Positions 1 to 7,824 of a stretch of DNA of 32,626 bases are shown here, piece after piece. The DNA comes from Kiritimatiellia bacterium (GTDB lineage Bacteria > Verrucomicrobiota > Kiritimatiellia > RFP12 > UBA1067). The translations under genes were made by a program, and so were the position numbers. Every line of letters begins with the position of its first letter. The first letter of the stretch is position 1. Below the pieces are notes generated by a model, which had not been told where the DNA came from, made no database searches, and was given only the letters and a program-made list of their open reading frames with translations. The stretch is from contig JAFWKK010000015.1 of the NCBI GenBank assembly GCA_017514235.1, positions 1 through 32,626 on the forward strand. The letters run 5' to 3'.

Positions 1-3000
1 CGTCGTCTCCTCCGGCGTGAGGCTCGCGCCGATCTGCGCAAGCGCCGTCGCCATGCCGGTGAAGATGTTGCCGATGTCGGCCATCGTGCCACTCGACGTG
101 TTGCCCGTGAACGGAATGCGCATGCCGTAGTTGCGCCAGATCGGCTCGTCGACGACGGCCGGCTTCAGCTCGAGGTCGATCGTGCCGCCGTTCGCCTCGG
201 AGTAGGTCGGCGTCACGTCGAGGATCACGCCCACCTCGCGCATCGTGAAGTTCTGCGGCTCGACGACCGCGAGAATCGCCGACTGGCCGCCGCCCGAGCC
301 GCTGCCGCTCCCCGAAGAGGACGAGCTCGACTGCAGCTGCACGTCGTAGTCCTGCGGATAGATGTATTCGGTCACGACCTTGATGACCGCGTTCTCGCCC
401 GACTTCGTGACGACCTTCGGCGCCGAGAGGAGGTCGGTGTCGCTCCGCTGCGAAAGCATGTGGAGGATCAGCGAGAGGTCGGCCTGTCCGAGGAACGCGT
501 TCACCCGCATGAACTGGTCGTTGTTCGACGCCGACTCGCCCGAAATGTGGTTGCCGACCGTCGAGAGGTAGCGGTTGCCGTTGCCGTACGTCGCGTCCGT
601 CCCGCCGAAGGCGTTGATGCCGAGGTTGCGGTCGCCGCCAACGTTGCGAATGAGGTTGCCGCCGACGGAGCGGAACGGAACAGAGCGCGTGTGGGTGTCG
701 GAGTAGTTTCCGGAACCCGTCCTGCTGAAGGAGGATGTGTCGATCGTCTTGTTGTTGACGAGCGTGCGGTCGGACGACAGCGTGCTCGCCGAGCCGCCGT
801 TCTCGCTCAGCCTGTCGGACGTGAAGAGTCCCGTCGACGACCGGTCGCTCGAGTTCTCGCTGCCCCACTTCCCGCCGAGCGTGTTCGACCAGGTGCGCGA
901 GCCGCTCTCCGTGCCCCACTCGCTGCCCGTCACGCCGAGGGCCTTGCCAAGCCGCTGGCCGATGTTAAGCGAATAGTCGCTGTTGAGGATCCACTCGAAG
1001 CCGAGGGAGTTCAGGTCTTCCTGGGAGACTTCCACGAAGCGCGTCTCGATCTCGATGAGCTTCGGCTGCGAACCCATCTCCTGCAGCACCTTCTCGAACT
1101 CGGCGAGATTTTCGCGCGTGTTGCGGACGTAGAGCTTGCCGAGCGTCTTGATGTACATGATCGACGAGCCCTCGGGCCACTTCACGCCCATCTGCTCGAA
1201 GAACGCCTTCCAGTCGCGCTCCTGGTTCTCGCTGTCGTCGTCGTTCGACTTCTTGCCGCCTCCGCCGAAGCCCTGCGACTTCATCTCCTTCACGTCGGAC
1301 GACGCGCTCGTCATGCGCTCCAGGAACGCGTCAAGGACGTCGTACTTGCGGGAGAGAAGCTCGGCGGTCGACATGTCCTTCGGCATGACCATGACGACGG
1401 GCCCGCGGATTATGAACTTGTAGTTCACCGAGTCGCAGACGAGCTTCAACGCCTCGTAGAAGGTGATGTCGCTGGCGGTGATCGTCTGGATCGGCTCAAG
1501 CCCGTTTGCCGGGGCATCGGAGTTTTCGTCGCCGGAGGACGAGAAGTCGTCGGACTCCGAATCAGCCTGCTGCGTCTTGATGGCGCCCTGCGGCGTGCGG
1601 AGCACGAAGTTGAAGCCGCGCTTCTCCATCGGGATGTCGGGGCGGTCGTAGTCCTTGGACGCGCCGCGGAAGAACTCCACCGCGTCGATGATCGTCGCCG
1701 GCGGCTTGAAGGAAATCGTCGGAAGGCGCATCTCCTTCATGCGGCGCTCGATGTCCTGCTCCATCGTCCGCTCGGGATCGTCGCCGGTCTGCTGCTTCAC
1801 CGTGTCGGCGGCGGACTCGCTCAGGCGCGCCGCGTTAACCGCGTAGACGGGCCTCCACGCCTCGTCGACGTCGGCGATCATGCCGGCGCGGCCGGCCTCG
1901 CGCTCCTGCTCGCGGATCGTCTGGCGCTTGTTCTGGATCGCGCGGCGGATGCGTATCGCGTCCTGGTTATAGGGATCGGCCTTAAGGACGACCTCGCACT
2001 CCTCGAGCGCCTTGCTCAATTCGCGCACCGCAAGGTACTGGCGGCTGCGGCGCAGGTGCCTGCGAATCTGCTCGCGATCCTTCTTGAAGTCGTCGTCGCT
2101 GATGCGGTGACGGTTCGCGGAGACGTCGACGGCCTTGACGGACGGAGCCTCTTCGGCCTGCCACTTGTCGAGCATGCGGCGCGCCTTGGGGTGCCTCATG
2201 TCGATGGCCTTCTCCATCAGCTTTACGGCACGCTCGCGACGGCCAAGGTCGTTCTCCTGAAGCGCGGCGCGGTAGAGGCCCTCGGCAATTCCCTGGTCAC
2301 ACTCGCGGCGGAGCTTCTTGGAAGACGGACGGTCGTTGAGGAGCTTGAGCGCCAGCCCGTAGTGGCGGACCGCTTCGGAGTACTCGCCATCTTCCATCGC
2401 CTCGCGCGCATCGTTGATCTCCTGCTTTGCCTGAATGTCGAGAGTCCGGCGGCGCAGACGCTCGGTAGTGCGAATGTTCTCGATAAGCTCGGCGTCAGGA
2501 TTGACAGGAGCCTTGGCGACCGGAACCGGAGCGGGGGCAGGCTTCACGGCTTCAACCGGGGCTGCCGGAGTCTCCGGAGCGGCTGCGACAGGGGCCTCGG
2601 CAGGCTTCTCGGCAGGCTTCTCGGCTTCAACCGGGGCTGCCGGAGCTGCCGGAGTTTCCGGAGCTGCCGCGACAGGAGCCTCGGCAGGCTTCTCGGCTTC
2701 AACCGGAGTTTCCGGAGCGGCCGGAGTTTCAGGAGCGGCTGCAACGGGGGCCTCAGCCGGCTTCTCCTCGGTTGCCTCTGCCGGAGCTTCCGTTGCGGCG
2801 ACGGGCTTTGCGGCGGCCTTGCCGTCGCTCTCGGCAGCAAGCTCGTCAAGGAGATTCATCACCTCGTCGACCTTCTTGCTGTCGGCGGGAGCCGCAGCGT
2901 CTTCCGCCTCAGGCTTCGCGGCCTCCGCCTGAGCTTCCGGAGCTGCCGGAGCTTCCGCCTCGGGCTTGGCTTCCGCGGCTGGCGCTGCTTCGGGCGCGGC

Positions 3001-3225
3001 CTCGGCAGGCTTCTCCTCAGCTGCGACTGCCGGCGCTTCCGGAGCAGCCGGAGCTTCCGGGGCGGCTGCCTCGGGTTTCGCTTCGGCCTTCGCGGCCGGC
3101 TTCGCAGAGCCGCCCTCGAGATCCTTCAGAAGATCGTCAAGATCATCCTGCGCGAATGCAGAAAGTGAAGCGGCGACAAGCACCGCCGTCGCGTTCAGGG
3201 CGACCCAATTCCTGATGTTCGTCAT
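1..3225 (-). CDS. Type IV pilus/T2SS-type outer-membrane secretin (PilQ/GspD family, Amuc_1098-like), C-terminus outside window
   Basis: Secretin expected to form the outer-membrane channel of the pilus or export complex encoded just upstream. ATG at 3225 has a good Shine-Dalgarno (AGGTGA, 5-nt spacing). A signal peptide (cleavage near SAFA|QDD, about residue 25) is followed by an unusually long Ala/Pro/Glu-rich region (about 40-245). Next come TPR-like helical repeats (about 249-430) and small N-domain-like segments (about 575-617 and 668-712). The secretin domain opens with QPKLIEIETRFVEVSQEDLN near 720. Two further family signatures are visible: LLSAPKVVTKSGENAVIKVV near 925 and VGVILDVTPTYSEANGGTID near 1000. 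A Ser/Gly/Asn-rich insertion (about 752-888) splits the secretin domain. The frame is open through 1075 codons to position 1, so the extreme C-terminus is missing. It is the last visible gene of the cluster, 41 nt after the PilP-position gene. Secretin identity is secure; assignment to pilus rather than T2SS rests on neighbours. Confidence 0.9.
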   Translation of the reverse strand, partial: MTNIRNWVALNATAVLVAASLSAFAQDDLDDLLKDLEGGSAKPAAKAEAKPEAAAPEAPAAPEAPAVAAEEKPAEAAPEAAPAAEAKPEAEAPAAPEAQAEAAKPEAEDAAAPADSKKVDEVMNLLDELAAESDGKAAAKPVAATEAPAEATEEKPAEAPVAAAPETPAAPETPVEAEKPAEAPVAAAPETPAAPAAPVEAEKPAEKPAEAPVAAAPETPAAPVEAVKPAPAPVPVAKAPVNPDAELIENIRTTERLRRRTLDIQAKQEINDAREAMEDGEYSEAVRHYGLALKLLNDRPSSKKLRRECDQGIAEGLYRAALQENDLGRRERAVKLMEKAIDMRHPKARRMLDKWQAEEAPSVKAVDVSANRHRISDDDFKKDREQIRRHLRRSRQYLAVRELSKALEECEVVLKADPYNQDAIRIRRAIQNKRQTIREQEREAGRAGMIADVDEAWRPVYAVNAARLSESAADTVKQQTGDDPERTMEQDIERRMKEMRLPTISFKPPATIIDAVEFFRGASKDYDRPDIPMEKRGFNFVLRTPQGAIKTQQADSESDDFSSSGDENSDAPANGLEPIQTITASDITFYEALKLVCDSVNYKFIIRGPVVMVMPKDMSTAELLSRKYDVLDAFLERMTSASSDVKEMKSQGFGGGGKKSNDDDSENQERDWKAFFEQMGVKWPEGSSIMYIKTLGKLYVRNTRENLAEFEKVLQEMGSQPKLIEIETRFVEVSQEDLNSLGFEWILNSDYSLNIGQRLGKALGVTGSEWGTESGSRTWSNTLGGKWGSENSSDRSSTGLFTSDRLSENGGSASTLSSDRTLVNNKTIDTSSFSRTGSGNYSDTHTRSVPFRSVGGNLIRNVGGDRNLGINAFGGTDATYGNGNRYLSTVGNHISGESASNNDQFMRVNAFLGQADLSLILHMLSQRSDTDLLSAPKVVTKSGENAVIKVVTEYIYPQDYDVQLQSSSSSSGSGSGSGGGQSAILAVVEPQNFTMREVGVILDVTPTYSEANGGTIDLELKPAVVDEPIWRNYGMRIPFTGNTSSGTMADIGNIFTGMATALAQIGASLTPEETT
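2535..2762 (-). repeat. Tandem Ala/Pro/Glu repeat inside the secretin gene
   Basis: About three copies of a 20- to 28-codon unit reading PAEAPVAAAPETPAAP plus a variable PVEAEKP tail sit directly after one another. Related but more degenerate Ala/Pro/Glu sequence continues towards the N-terminus (to about 3100). The near-identical DNA of the copies suggests expansion by slippage or unequal recombination. In the protein it should be an extended, flexible periplasmic spacer. Confidence 0.85.
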
Positions 3226-3230
3226 ATCGA

Positions 3231-3236
3231 TCACCT
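3231..3236 (-). promoter_or_regulatory. Ribosome binding site of the secretin gene
   Basis: AGGTGA on the minus strand, 5 nt before the ATG at 3225. It fixes the start that yields a clean signal peptide. Confidence 0.75.
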
Positions 3237-3266
3237 ATTCCTCTGTTATTTTGTGACAGTATACTA

Positions 3267-4412
3267 TTATTTCCCGTCAGGCGCAAGTGCTTCGAGCACA
3301 CGTTTTTTTCCGGACTTCACATCTTCGACCGTCACCTTGGCTCCTTTTCCGATCGCCTTGATGTCGGCGATGCGGTACTTGGATCCGTTCAGGTCGATCT
3401 CCGAACCCGGCACGACGTCGAAGTTCTTAACCGTTCCGCGGTCGTAGGCGAGCGTCGCCTGCACGTCCACCGGCTCCAGCTTGTACTTCTTGCCCTGCAA
3501 CACCATAAGCTTTATGGTCTTGCCGTCGCTCTTGCGCACGACCACGGCTTCGGACACGTCGACATCCTTCTTCATGCCCTCCATGCCCTTGATGTTCATG
3601 CTGCGCTTTTCGGTCTTCGGCGTGTACGACTTGAGGTCGAAGCCGGGCTTCACCTTCCCGTCGGCGCTGACGATCTCCTTGCCGACGAGTGCGGTCATGC
3701 GCAGTCCGCGCCGGCCGTAGTCGTTGACCTTCACCGGATCGATGAACGTGCACTTCCATCCCTCGGGCGTCTTGATGGCGTCGCTGAAATAGAAAGGCAT
3801 CTTCGTCTCCTTGAGCGGCAGCACGACGGAGAGCGAGTCGAGGTAGTCCGGGTGATCCTTGCCGTCCTTCGGGTCGGTCTTCTTCTGGTACTCCTCGAGG
3901 TTCGTGAAGCCGTCACCGTCGGCGTCGGCGCTTGCGTCAGACGCGTCGTTCGGGTTGAGGCCGTGCTTCTTCTCCCAATCGTCCGGAAGGCCGTCGCCGT
4001 CGGCATCCACCACGACCACCTGCTCCTCCTGCTGCTTTTCGCCGCAGTAGGGGCAGGCCGGCACCGCCTTGACGTCGCCCGAGATCGCCTTCTTGCACTT
4101 GGCGCACAAGACGCGCTTCTCGCTGGCGAGGAAGCTTGCGTCGCGCTCTCCGACCTCCCTCACCGTCGTCGGCGAGCGGAAGGTCTCGAAAGCCTGCTGG
4201 TAGGCTTCCATGTCCACCGGCTTTACGCCGGTCTCCTTCGGCTTCAGGCTGTCGACGCGCGCCACCTCCTCGGCGGCGGCGGCGTCAGGGTCCGCCCCGA
4301 GCGAAAGCGCGAAGAGCAGCGCGCCGCCTGCGAGCGCAATCAGCCCGACTCCGGCGGCTATCCAGTCATAGTGGGCCGCGAAGAAGTTCTTGTTCTCGAA
4401 GCGCGAAATCAT
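3267..4412 (-). CDS. PilP-position inner-membrane protein with zinc ribbon and TSP3 calcium repeats (Amuc_1099-like position)
   Basis: 381-residue membrane-anchored protein of the pilus cluster. Residues about 18-38 form one transmembrane helix with the bulk outside (N-in, periplasmic C-terminus predicted). A rubredoxin/zinc-ribbon-like knuckle follows: CAKC at 103-106 and CPYC at 120-123. Two TSP3-type calcium loops come next, VDADGDGLPDDWEKKHGLNP (135-154) and ADADGDGFTNLEEYQKKTDP (162-181). The C-terminal 190 residues are beta-rich by eye, with no motif I recognise. Its ATG overlaps the stop of the upstream gene (ATGA, 4409-4412), indicating translational coupling. Gene order places it where PilP lies in pilMNOPQ operons and where Amuc_1099 lies in Akkermansia, so a role linking the inner-membrane complex to the secretin is inferred. 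There is no obvious PilP lipobox. Confidence 0.8.
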   Translation of the reverse strand: MISRFENKNFFAAHYDWIAAGVGLIALAGGALLFALSLGADPDAAAAEEVARVDSLKPKETGVKPVDMEAYQQAFETFRSPTTVREVGERDASFLASEKRVLCAKCKKAISGDVKAVPACPYCGEKQQEEQVVVVDADGDGLPDDWEKKHGLNPNDASDASADADGDGFTNLEEYQKKTDPKDGKDHPDYLDSLSVVLPLKETKMPFYFSDAIKTPEGWKCTFIDPVKVNDYGRRGLRMTALVGKEIVSADGKVKPGFDLKSYTPKTEKRSMNIKGMEGMKKDVDVSEAVVVRKSDGKTIKLMVLQGKKYKLEPVDVQATLAYDRGTVKNFDVVPGSEIDLNGSKYRIADIKAIGKGAKVTVEDVKSGKKRVLEALAPDGK

Positions 4413-5479
4413 CTGGCTGCTTCCTTTCCTTTCTCGTCAGTCTTCTCTTCGGCCTTCGCCTCGGCGCCGGCCTCCATCGACCTGAAGTCGTAGACGGTGA
4501 CGGACAGCGTGACGGCGAACGGCGCGTCGCCGAGCGGGTCGGTCACGATGCCGCCCTTGGCGCCGTCCTCCTGGCTGGAGGCGGCAAGCGCGAGCGCCAT
4601 CGCAGCGTCAGGCGCACCGCCGCGCCGACGCCTGCGGCCGCCGGCCGCAGGCTGCGACTCGCCCTTCTTCTCGTCGCCGCCGAGCGCGTCTTTTATGACG
4701 TCGCGCGAGCGGTCGAACGTAATGCCGTCGATCACGATGAAGCGCTCGCACGTGGTCAGGGCGTTCACGACCTTCACGAGCGCGGGCGGCCGGGCGAGGA
4801 ACGAGAACGTATAGCCGTACGCGGCAGGGCGGATCGCCGGCTCCTTCGCCGCAGGCTTCTTGCCGGCGCGGCCGCCGCGACGGTCCTTCTTCTCCTTCTC
4901 GGCGGCCTCCTTGGCTGCGGCGTCGTCACGGAACGCGACGTCGGAAAGCTCGTTCACTCCGCACGCCGCAAGCGTCTCGGCTACGGTCGCCACGTCGTCC
5001 CAGCGGCGCTGGATCTCGGCAAGGCTCTCCTCGGGCGGCATCTTGCCCTCGATGACGTAGTCCTTGAACGGGCCGAAGGCGAAGTCGGGCTTGACGAGTG
5101 CGCCGTTCACCGAGCCGCGGAGCGACGCTATGCGCTTCGCGTCCGACACGATGAACGCCTTGAACGCGGGCGGCGTGGTCTTCTCGATCGGGCGGTCGCC
5201 GCGCGAAGCGTACTTCAGGGCCTCCGCCTGCCAGGCGGACAGCGCCTCGGCGTCGGCCTTCAGCGCCTTCACGCTCTCCGCGCAGGGATATATCGGCTTG
5301 CCCGACAGGGACTGCGCCCTTGACACCACGGTCTCCAGTCCGTCCGTGCCTTCCTCGTCGTCGCCCTCCTGTGCGGCGACCTTGGCGGCGTAGGCGCGCC
5401 AGGTTAGGAACGCCATGACCAGCACGGCGAGGGCGATGACGCCGCCTGCGGCGGCCAATATCACTCGGTTCTTGTTCAT
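4409..5479 (-). CDS. Amuc_1100-like / PilO-like bitopic pilus-associated protein
   Basis: 356-residue protein with an N-terminal transmembrane helix (about 5-27), a periplasmic helical segment and a two-part alpha/beta region, as in PilO-like proteins. From memory of Amuc_1100 (the Akkermansia TLR2-active outer surface protein), two stretches correspond in order: TLAACGVNELSDV (169-181; LAECGLSKF in Amuc_1100) and PPALVKVVNALTTCERFIVI (231-250; a KAMNAI segment there). Low-complexity insertions rich in Lys/Arg/Ala (187-215) and GGRRRRRGG (280-288) interrupt the domain and look like linkers. The start is set at MNKNRV (5479) because it overlaps the PilM-N stop (ATGA, 5476-5479). A longer in-frame start at 5692 would only translate pilM-N sequence in another frame. 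Homology is remote and from recall, but architecture, position and motifs agree. Confidence 0.78.
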   Translation of the reverse strand: MNKNRVILAAAGGVIALAVLVMAFLTWRAYAAKVAAQEGDDEEGTDGLETVVSRAQSLSGKPIYPCAESVKALKADAEALSAWQAEALKYASRGDRPIEKTTPPAFKAFIVSDAKRIASLRGSVNGALVKPDFAFGPFKDYVIEGKMPPEESLAEIQRRWDDVATVAETLAACGVNELSDVAFRDDAAAKEAAEKEKKDRRGGRAGKKPAAKEPAIRPAAYGYTFSFLARPPALVKVVNALTTCERFIVIDGITFDRSRDVIKDALGGDEKKGESQPAAGGRRRRRGGAPDAAMALALAASSQEDGAKGGIVTDPLGDAPFAVTLSVTVYDFRSMEAGAEAKAEEKTDEKGKEAAR

Positions 5480-7077
5480 TTGAATTTCAGCTCCACCGTG
5501 AATTGAACGACTTGCGCGTCCTTGCCGATCTCGCTCATGTCGGAGATCTTCACAGAATCCGGGACGATCACGGACTTGCCCTTGAGGGTCTTCGCCACAA
5601 TCTCGGCCGGGGTCTTGCCTCCGGGCGTGTCCTTGATGCGGTCCTTCCAGTAGCGGATCTCGATCCTGTCGGCGGCGCACTTCTGCACCCACATGCCGGG
5701 ATGCAGCGAAGAGCGCACGGCGTTGAAGCGGCTGACCGCGGCGACGCGCGCGGCGAGAAGGTCGCGCATGGCGTCGGCGTCGGCGGTCGCCGACGCAAGG
5801 GCCTCCTCGGCGGCCTTCACCTGCTTGTCGAACTTCGACAGCGTCTCGACCCGGGCCTGCACGGCGTCGCGCTCGGCCTCTATCACCGTGGTGTCGCGAC
5901 CGATCGCGAGCATCACCAGCACGAGCGCCGCGACGACGGCCACGCCGGCCGCGACCACGAACGGTATCTTCGCGCGCTCGGCGCGCGCCTCAACGATCGA
6001 CGGCGGCAGCAGGTTCACGGAGAAGCGGGCCGCGCCGGACCTGTGCAGGGCAAGGCCGGCCGTGACGGCGATCCGCACGGCGTCGTAGCCGAGCGCGTCC
6101 GCATCGACCTTCGGGCCAACCCCGATGCGCTCGAACGGGTTGAAGTACTCGACCTCGAGCTGCAGCGACTCCGAGAAGAACACGTCCAGCTGCGGCAGAA
6201 GCGACGAGCCGCCGGCCAGGTAGAGCTTCGACGGCATGGAGCCGCCCTGCTGCGAACGGTAGAAGTTGATGGAGCGGGATATCTCGGCGTGAAGGCGCGT
6301 CAGCACGGCGCGGCAGACCTTGGACACCCTGTCGGCGGTCTCGTCCTCGTCTTCGGTGACGCCGCCCATGGAGACGTAGCCCTTCTCGAGCTTGAGCTGC
6401 TCGGCCTCCTCGTGGGAGCAGCCGAGCGCGGCGGCGACCTCCTTCGTCAGCGTGTTGCCGGCGACGGGGATCGAGCGGTTGTAGATCTTGTCGCCCTCGA
6501 CTATCACCAGCGACGTCGTCTTCGCGCCGACGTCAAGCAGCACGACGCACCCGCCGTCGTCGCGGCAGAAGCGGAGCGCGTTGGTGAGCGCGATCGGCGC
6601 CGCGTCGACGACCTCGGGCGAGAAGCCGACCGAAGCGACCGCCGAGGTGATGGCCTCGACCTGGTCGATCTTCGCGGCGACGATCATCACCTGCTTGTCG
6701 CCGTTCTCGGCGTCGCCGAGCACCTGCCGGTCGCATACCATCTCGTCGATCGGGAACGGAATGTTCTGCTCGATCTCGTAGCGGATCATCTGCTCGAACT
6801 TCTCGTCGCCCCCGGCCGCAGGTATCGCCGCGAACCGCGGGAACACCATCTGCCCCGAGATCGACAGCGCGACCTTGCCGGGCCTGATGCCCTTCTCGCG
6901 GACGATCTCGAGAAGCGCCGACGTAAGGACCGTGTCGGCGTTTCCGACGTCGACCGGGGCGGCCAGCGCCGCCGTCCCGTAGTTCACGAGGGTCAGCGCG
7001 CCCTTCGCGCCGGCCTCGTACTCGGCCAGCTCGACAGTGGCCGCGCCGATGTTGAGAGTCTGGATTTTCTTTGCCAT
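5476..7077 (-). CDS. pilM: PilM-PilN fusion: actin-like ATPase joined to a PilN-type membrane segment (Amuc_1101-like)
   Basis: 533 residues. Residues 1-350 are a PilM/FtsA-like actin fold. The visible signs are the family stretch YEIEQNIPFPIDEMVCDRQV (100-119), a phosphate loop DVGAKTTSLVI (182-192) and a second nucleotide-site loop LAGGSSLLPQL (287-297). Then FSVNLLPP (352-359), the N-terminal hallmark of PilN (NLLP), precedes a transmembrane helix (about 372-392), a heptad-like coiled coil (about 395-450) and a small alpha/beta tail. In classical operons PilM is cytoplasmic and binds the PilN N-terminal peptide; here the two are covalently joined. It would nucleate the inner-membrane platform with the Amuc_1100-like protein encoded next. 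The ATG follows the upstream stop by 4 nt (only a weak TAAGG before it), suggesting coupled translation. Confidence 0.9.
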   Translation of the reverse strand: MAKKIQTLNIGAATVELAEYEAGAKGALTLVNYGTAALAAPVDVGNADTVLTSALLEIVREKGIRPGKVALSISGQMVFPRFAAIPAAGGDEKFEQMIRYEIEQNIPFPIDEMVCDRQVLGDAENGDKQVMIVAAKIDQVEAITSAVASVGFSPEVVDAAPIALTNALRFCRDDGGCVVLLDVGAKTTSLVIVEGDKIYNRSIPVAGNTLTKEVAAALGCSHEEAEQLKLEKGYVSMGGVTEDEDETADRVSKVCRAVLTRLHAEISRSINFYRSQQGGSMPSKLYLAGGSSLLPQLDVFFSESLQLEVEYFNPFERIGVGPKVDADALGYDAVRIAVTAGLALHRSGAARFSVNLLPPSIVEARAERAKIPFVVAAGVAVVAALVLVMLAIGRDTTVIEAERDAVQARVETLSKFDKQVKAAEEALASATADADAMRDLLAARVAAVSRFNAVRSSLHPGMWVQKCAADRIEIRYWKDRIKDTPGGKTPAEIVAKTLKGKSVIVPDSVKISDMSEIGKDAQVVQFTVELKFK

Positions 7078-7081
7078 GGCC

Positions 7082-7789
7082 TTACTGCATCGTAGCCTCG
7101 TAGTCGTTCGGGTTCACAAGCGCCCAGATCGTCTTGGAGCGGTCGACAAGCCCCTGACGGCGCTCGACCATCGGCTTGCCGTCCGGACCGCTCGCGTTCA
7201 TGATGTTCTGGTCCTCCCAGAACTGCGTGTCGGACTTGATGCCCTTCACCTCGCTCACGGTTCCGCCGCCGAGTATGTCGCCGTTCTGGTTCGAGATCGT
7301 GAAGCCTATCGCCTTCGGCTCGCCGTAAAGCTCGAGGTACGACGGCGGCAGGCAGACGCATGCCGCGTGGGAGCCCTGCGGAATGTTGAAGTAGGTGACG
7401 GTCGTGTTGAAGTAGCTGTAGGGCGCCAGGCCCATCTTGTTGCCCTTGTTCTCCTTCGCGCTCTTCGTCTCGAGCATGACGTGCCAGTTGAAGGTGAGCT
7501 GGTCGAGGAACTTCGCGTAAGTCGTGTACTTGGTCTCGATGACAATCCACTTGCGCGGCTTCGTGTAGCACTGGCCGACCATCGACGCGCCCTGGATCGA
7601 AGGCGCCGTAAGGCAGCACTGCTGGCCGGTCTTCGGCATCTGGTCGACGAGAATCTTCGCCTCCTTGCCGGACGTCACGGGACCGTCCTCGTTCCCTGCC
7701 ATGGCCCGCACCCCCTTCTTGGAGGCGGCGAACGCGGCCGACGCCGCAAGGGCGACTGTCATGACGACGATGATCTTCTTTGTGTTCAT
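7082..7789 (-). CDS. Secreted protein of the pilus cluster, unknown fold (Amuc_1102 position)
   Basis: 235 residues with a clear signal peptide (MNTKK then a hydrophobic core, cleavage near AFA|ASK, about residue 21-22). A Shine-Dalgarno AAAGGA sits 9 nt before the ATG. The mature part has five cysteines (58, 59, 74, 144, 146), which could form disulfides. It also has aromatic/beta-like segments such as WIVIETKYTTYAKFLDQLTF (81-100) and YFNTTVTYFNIPQGSHAACV (126-145). I do not recognise a catalytic motif. It is the first gene of the five-gene cluster, 4 nt before pilM-N, where Amuc_1102 lies relative to Amuc_1101. By position it is an envelope component or minor pilin-like partner; the sequence itself does not show this. 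There is no prepilin peptidase motif (G|FxxxE) at the N-terminus. Confidence 0.8.
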   Translation of the reverse strand: MNTKKIIVVMTVALAASAAFAASKKGVRAMAGNEDGPVTSGKEAKILVDQMPKTGQQCCLTAPSIQGASMVGQCYTKPRKWIVIETKYTTYAKFLDQLTFNWHVMLETKSAKENKGNKMGLAPYSYFNTTVTYFNIPQGSHAACVCLPPSYLELYGEPKAIGFTISNQNGDILGGGTVSEVKGIKSDTQFWEDQNIMNASGPDGKPMVERRQGLVDRSKTIWALVNPNDYEATMQ

Positions 7790-7824
7790 TGCTTTGTTTC
7801 CTTTCGTGTTATATGGTCAGTCTG

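Noticed and set aside
460-3168. 902-codon plus-strand open frame
   Set aside because: It lies wholly antisense to the secretin gene, its translation is a monotone of Arg/Leu/Ala/Val/Asp without domains, and the minus strand shows clear secretin motifs. It is a shadow of high-GC codon use.
5480-5692. Upstream in-frame start for the Amuc_1100-like gene
   Set aside because: The 71 extra residues overlap the PilM-N coding sequence in another frame and would bury the transmembrane start. The ATGA overlap at 5476-5479 gives a natural start.
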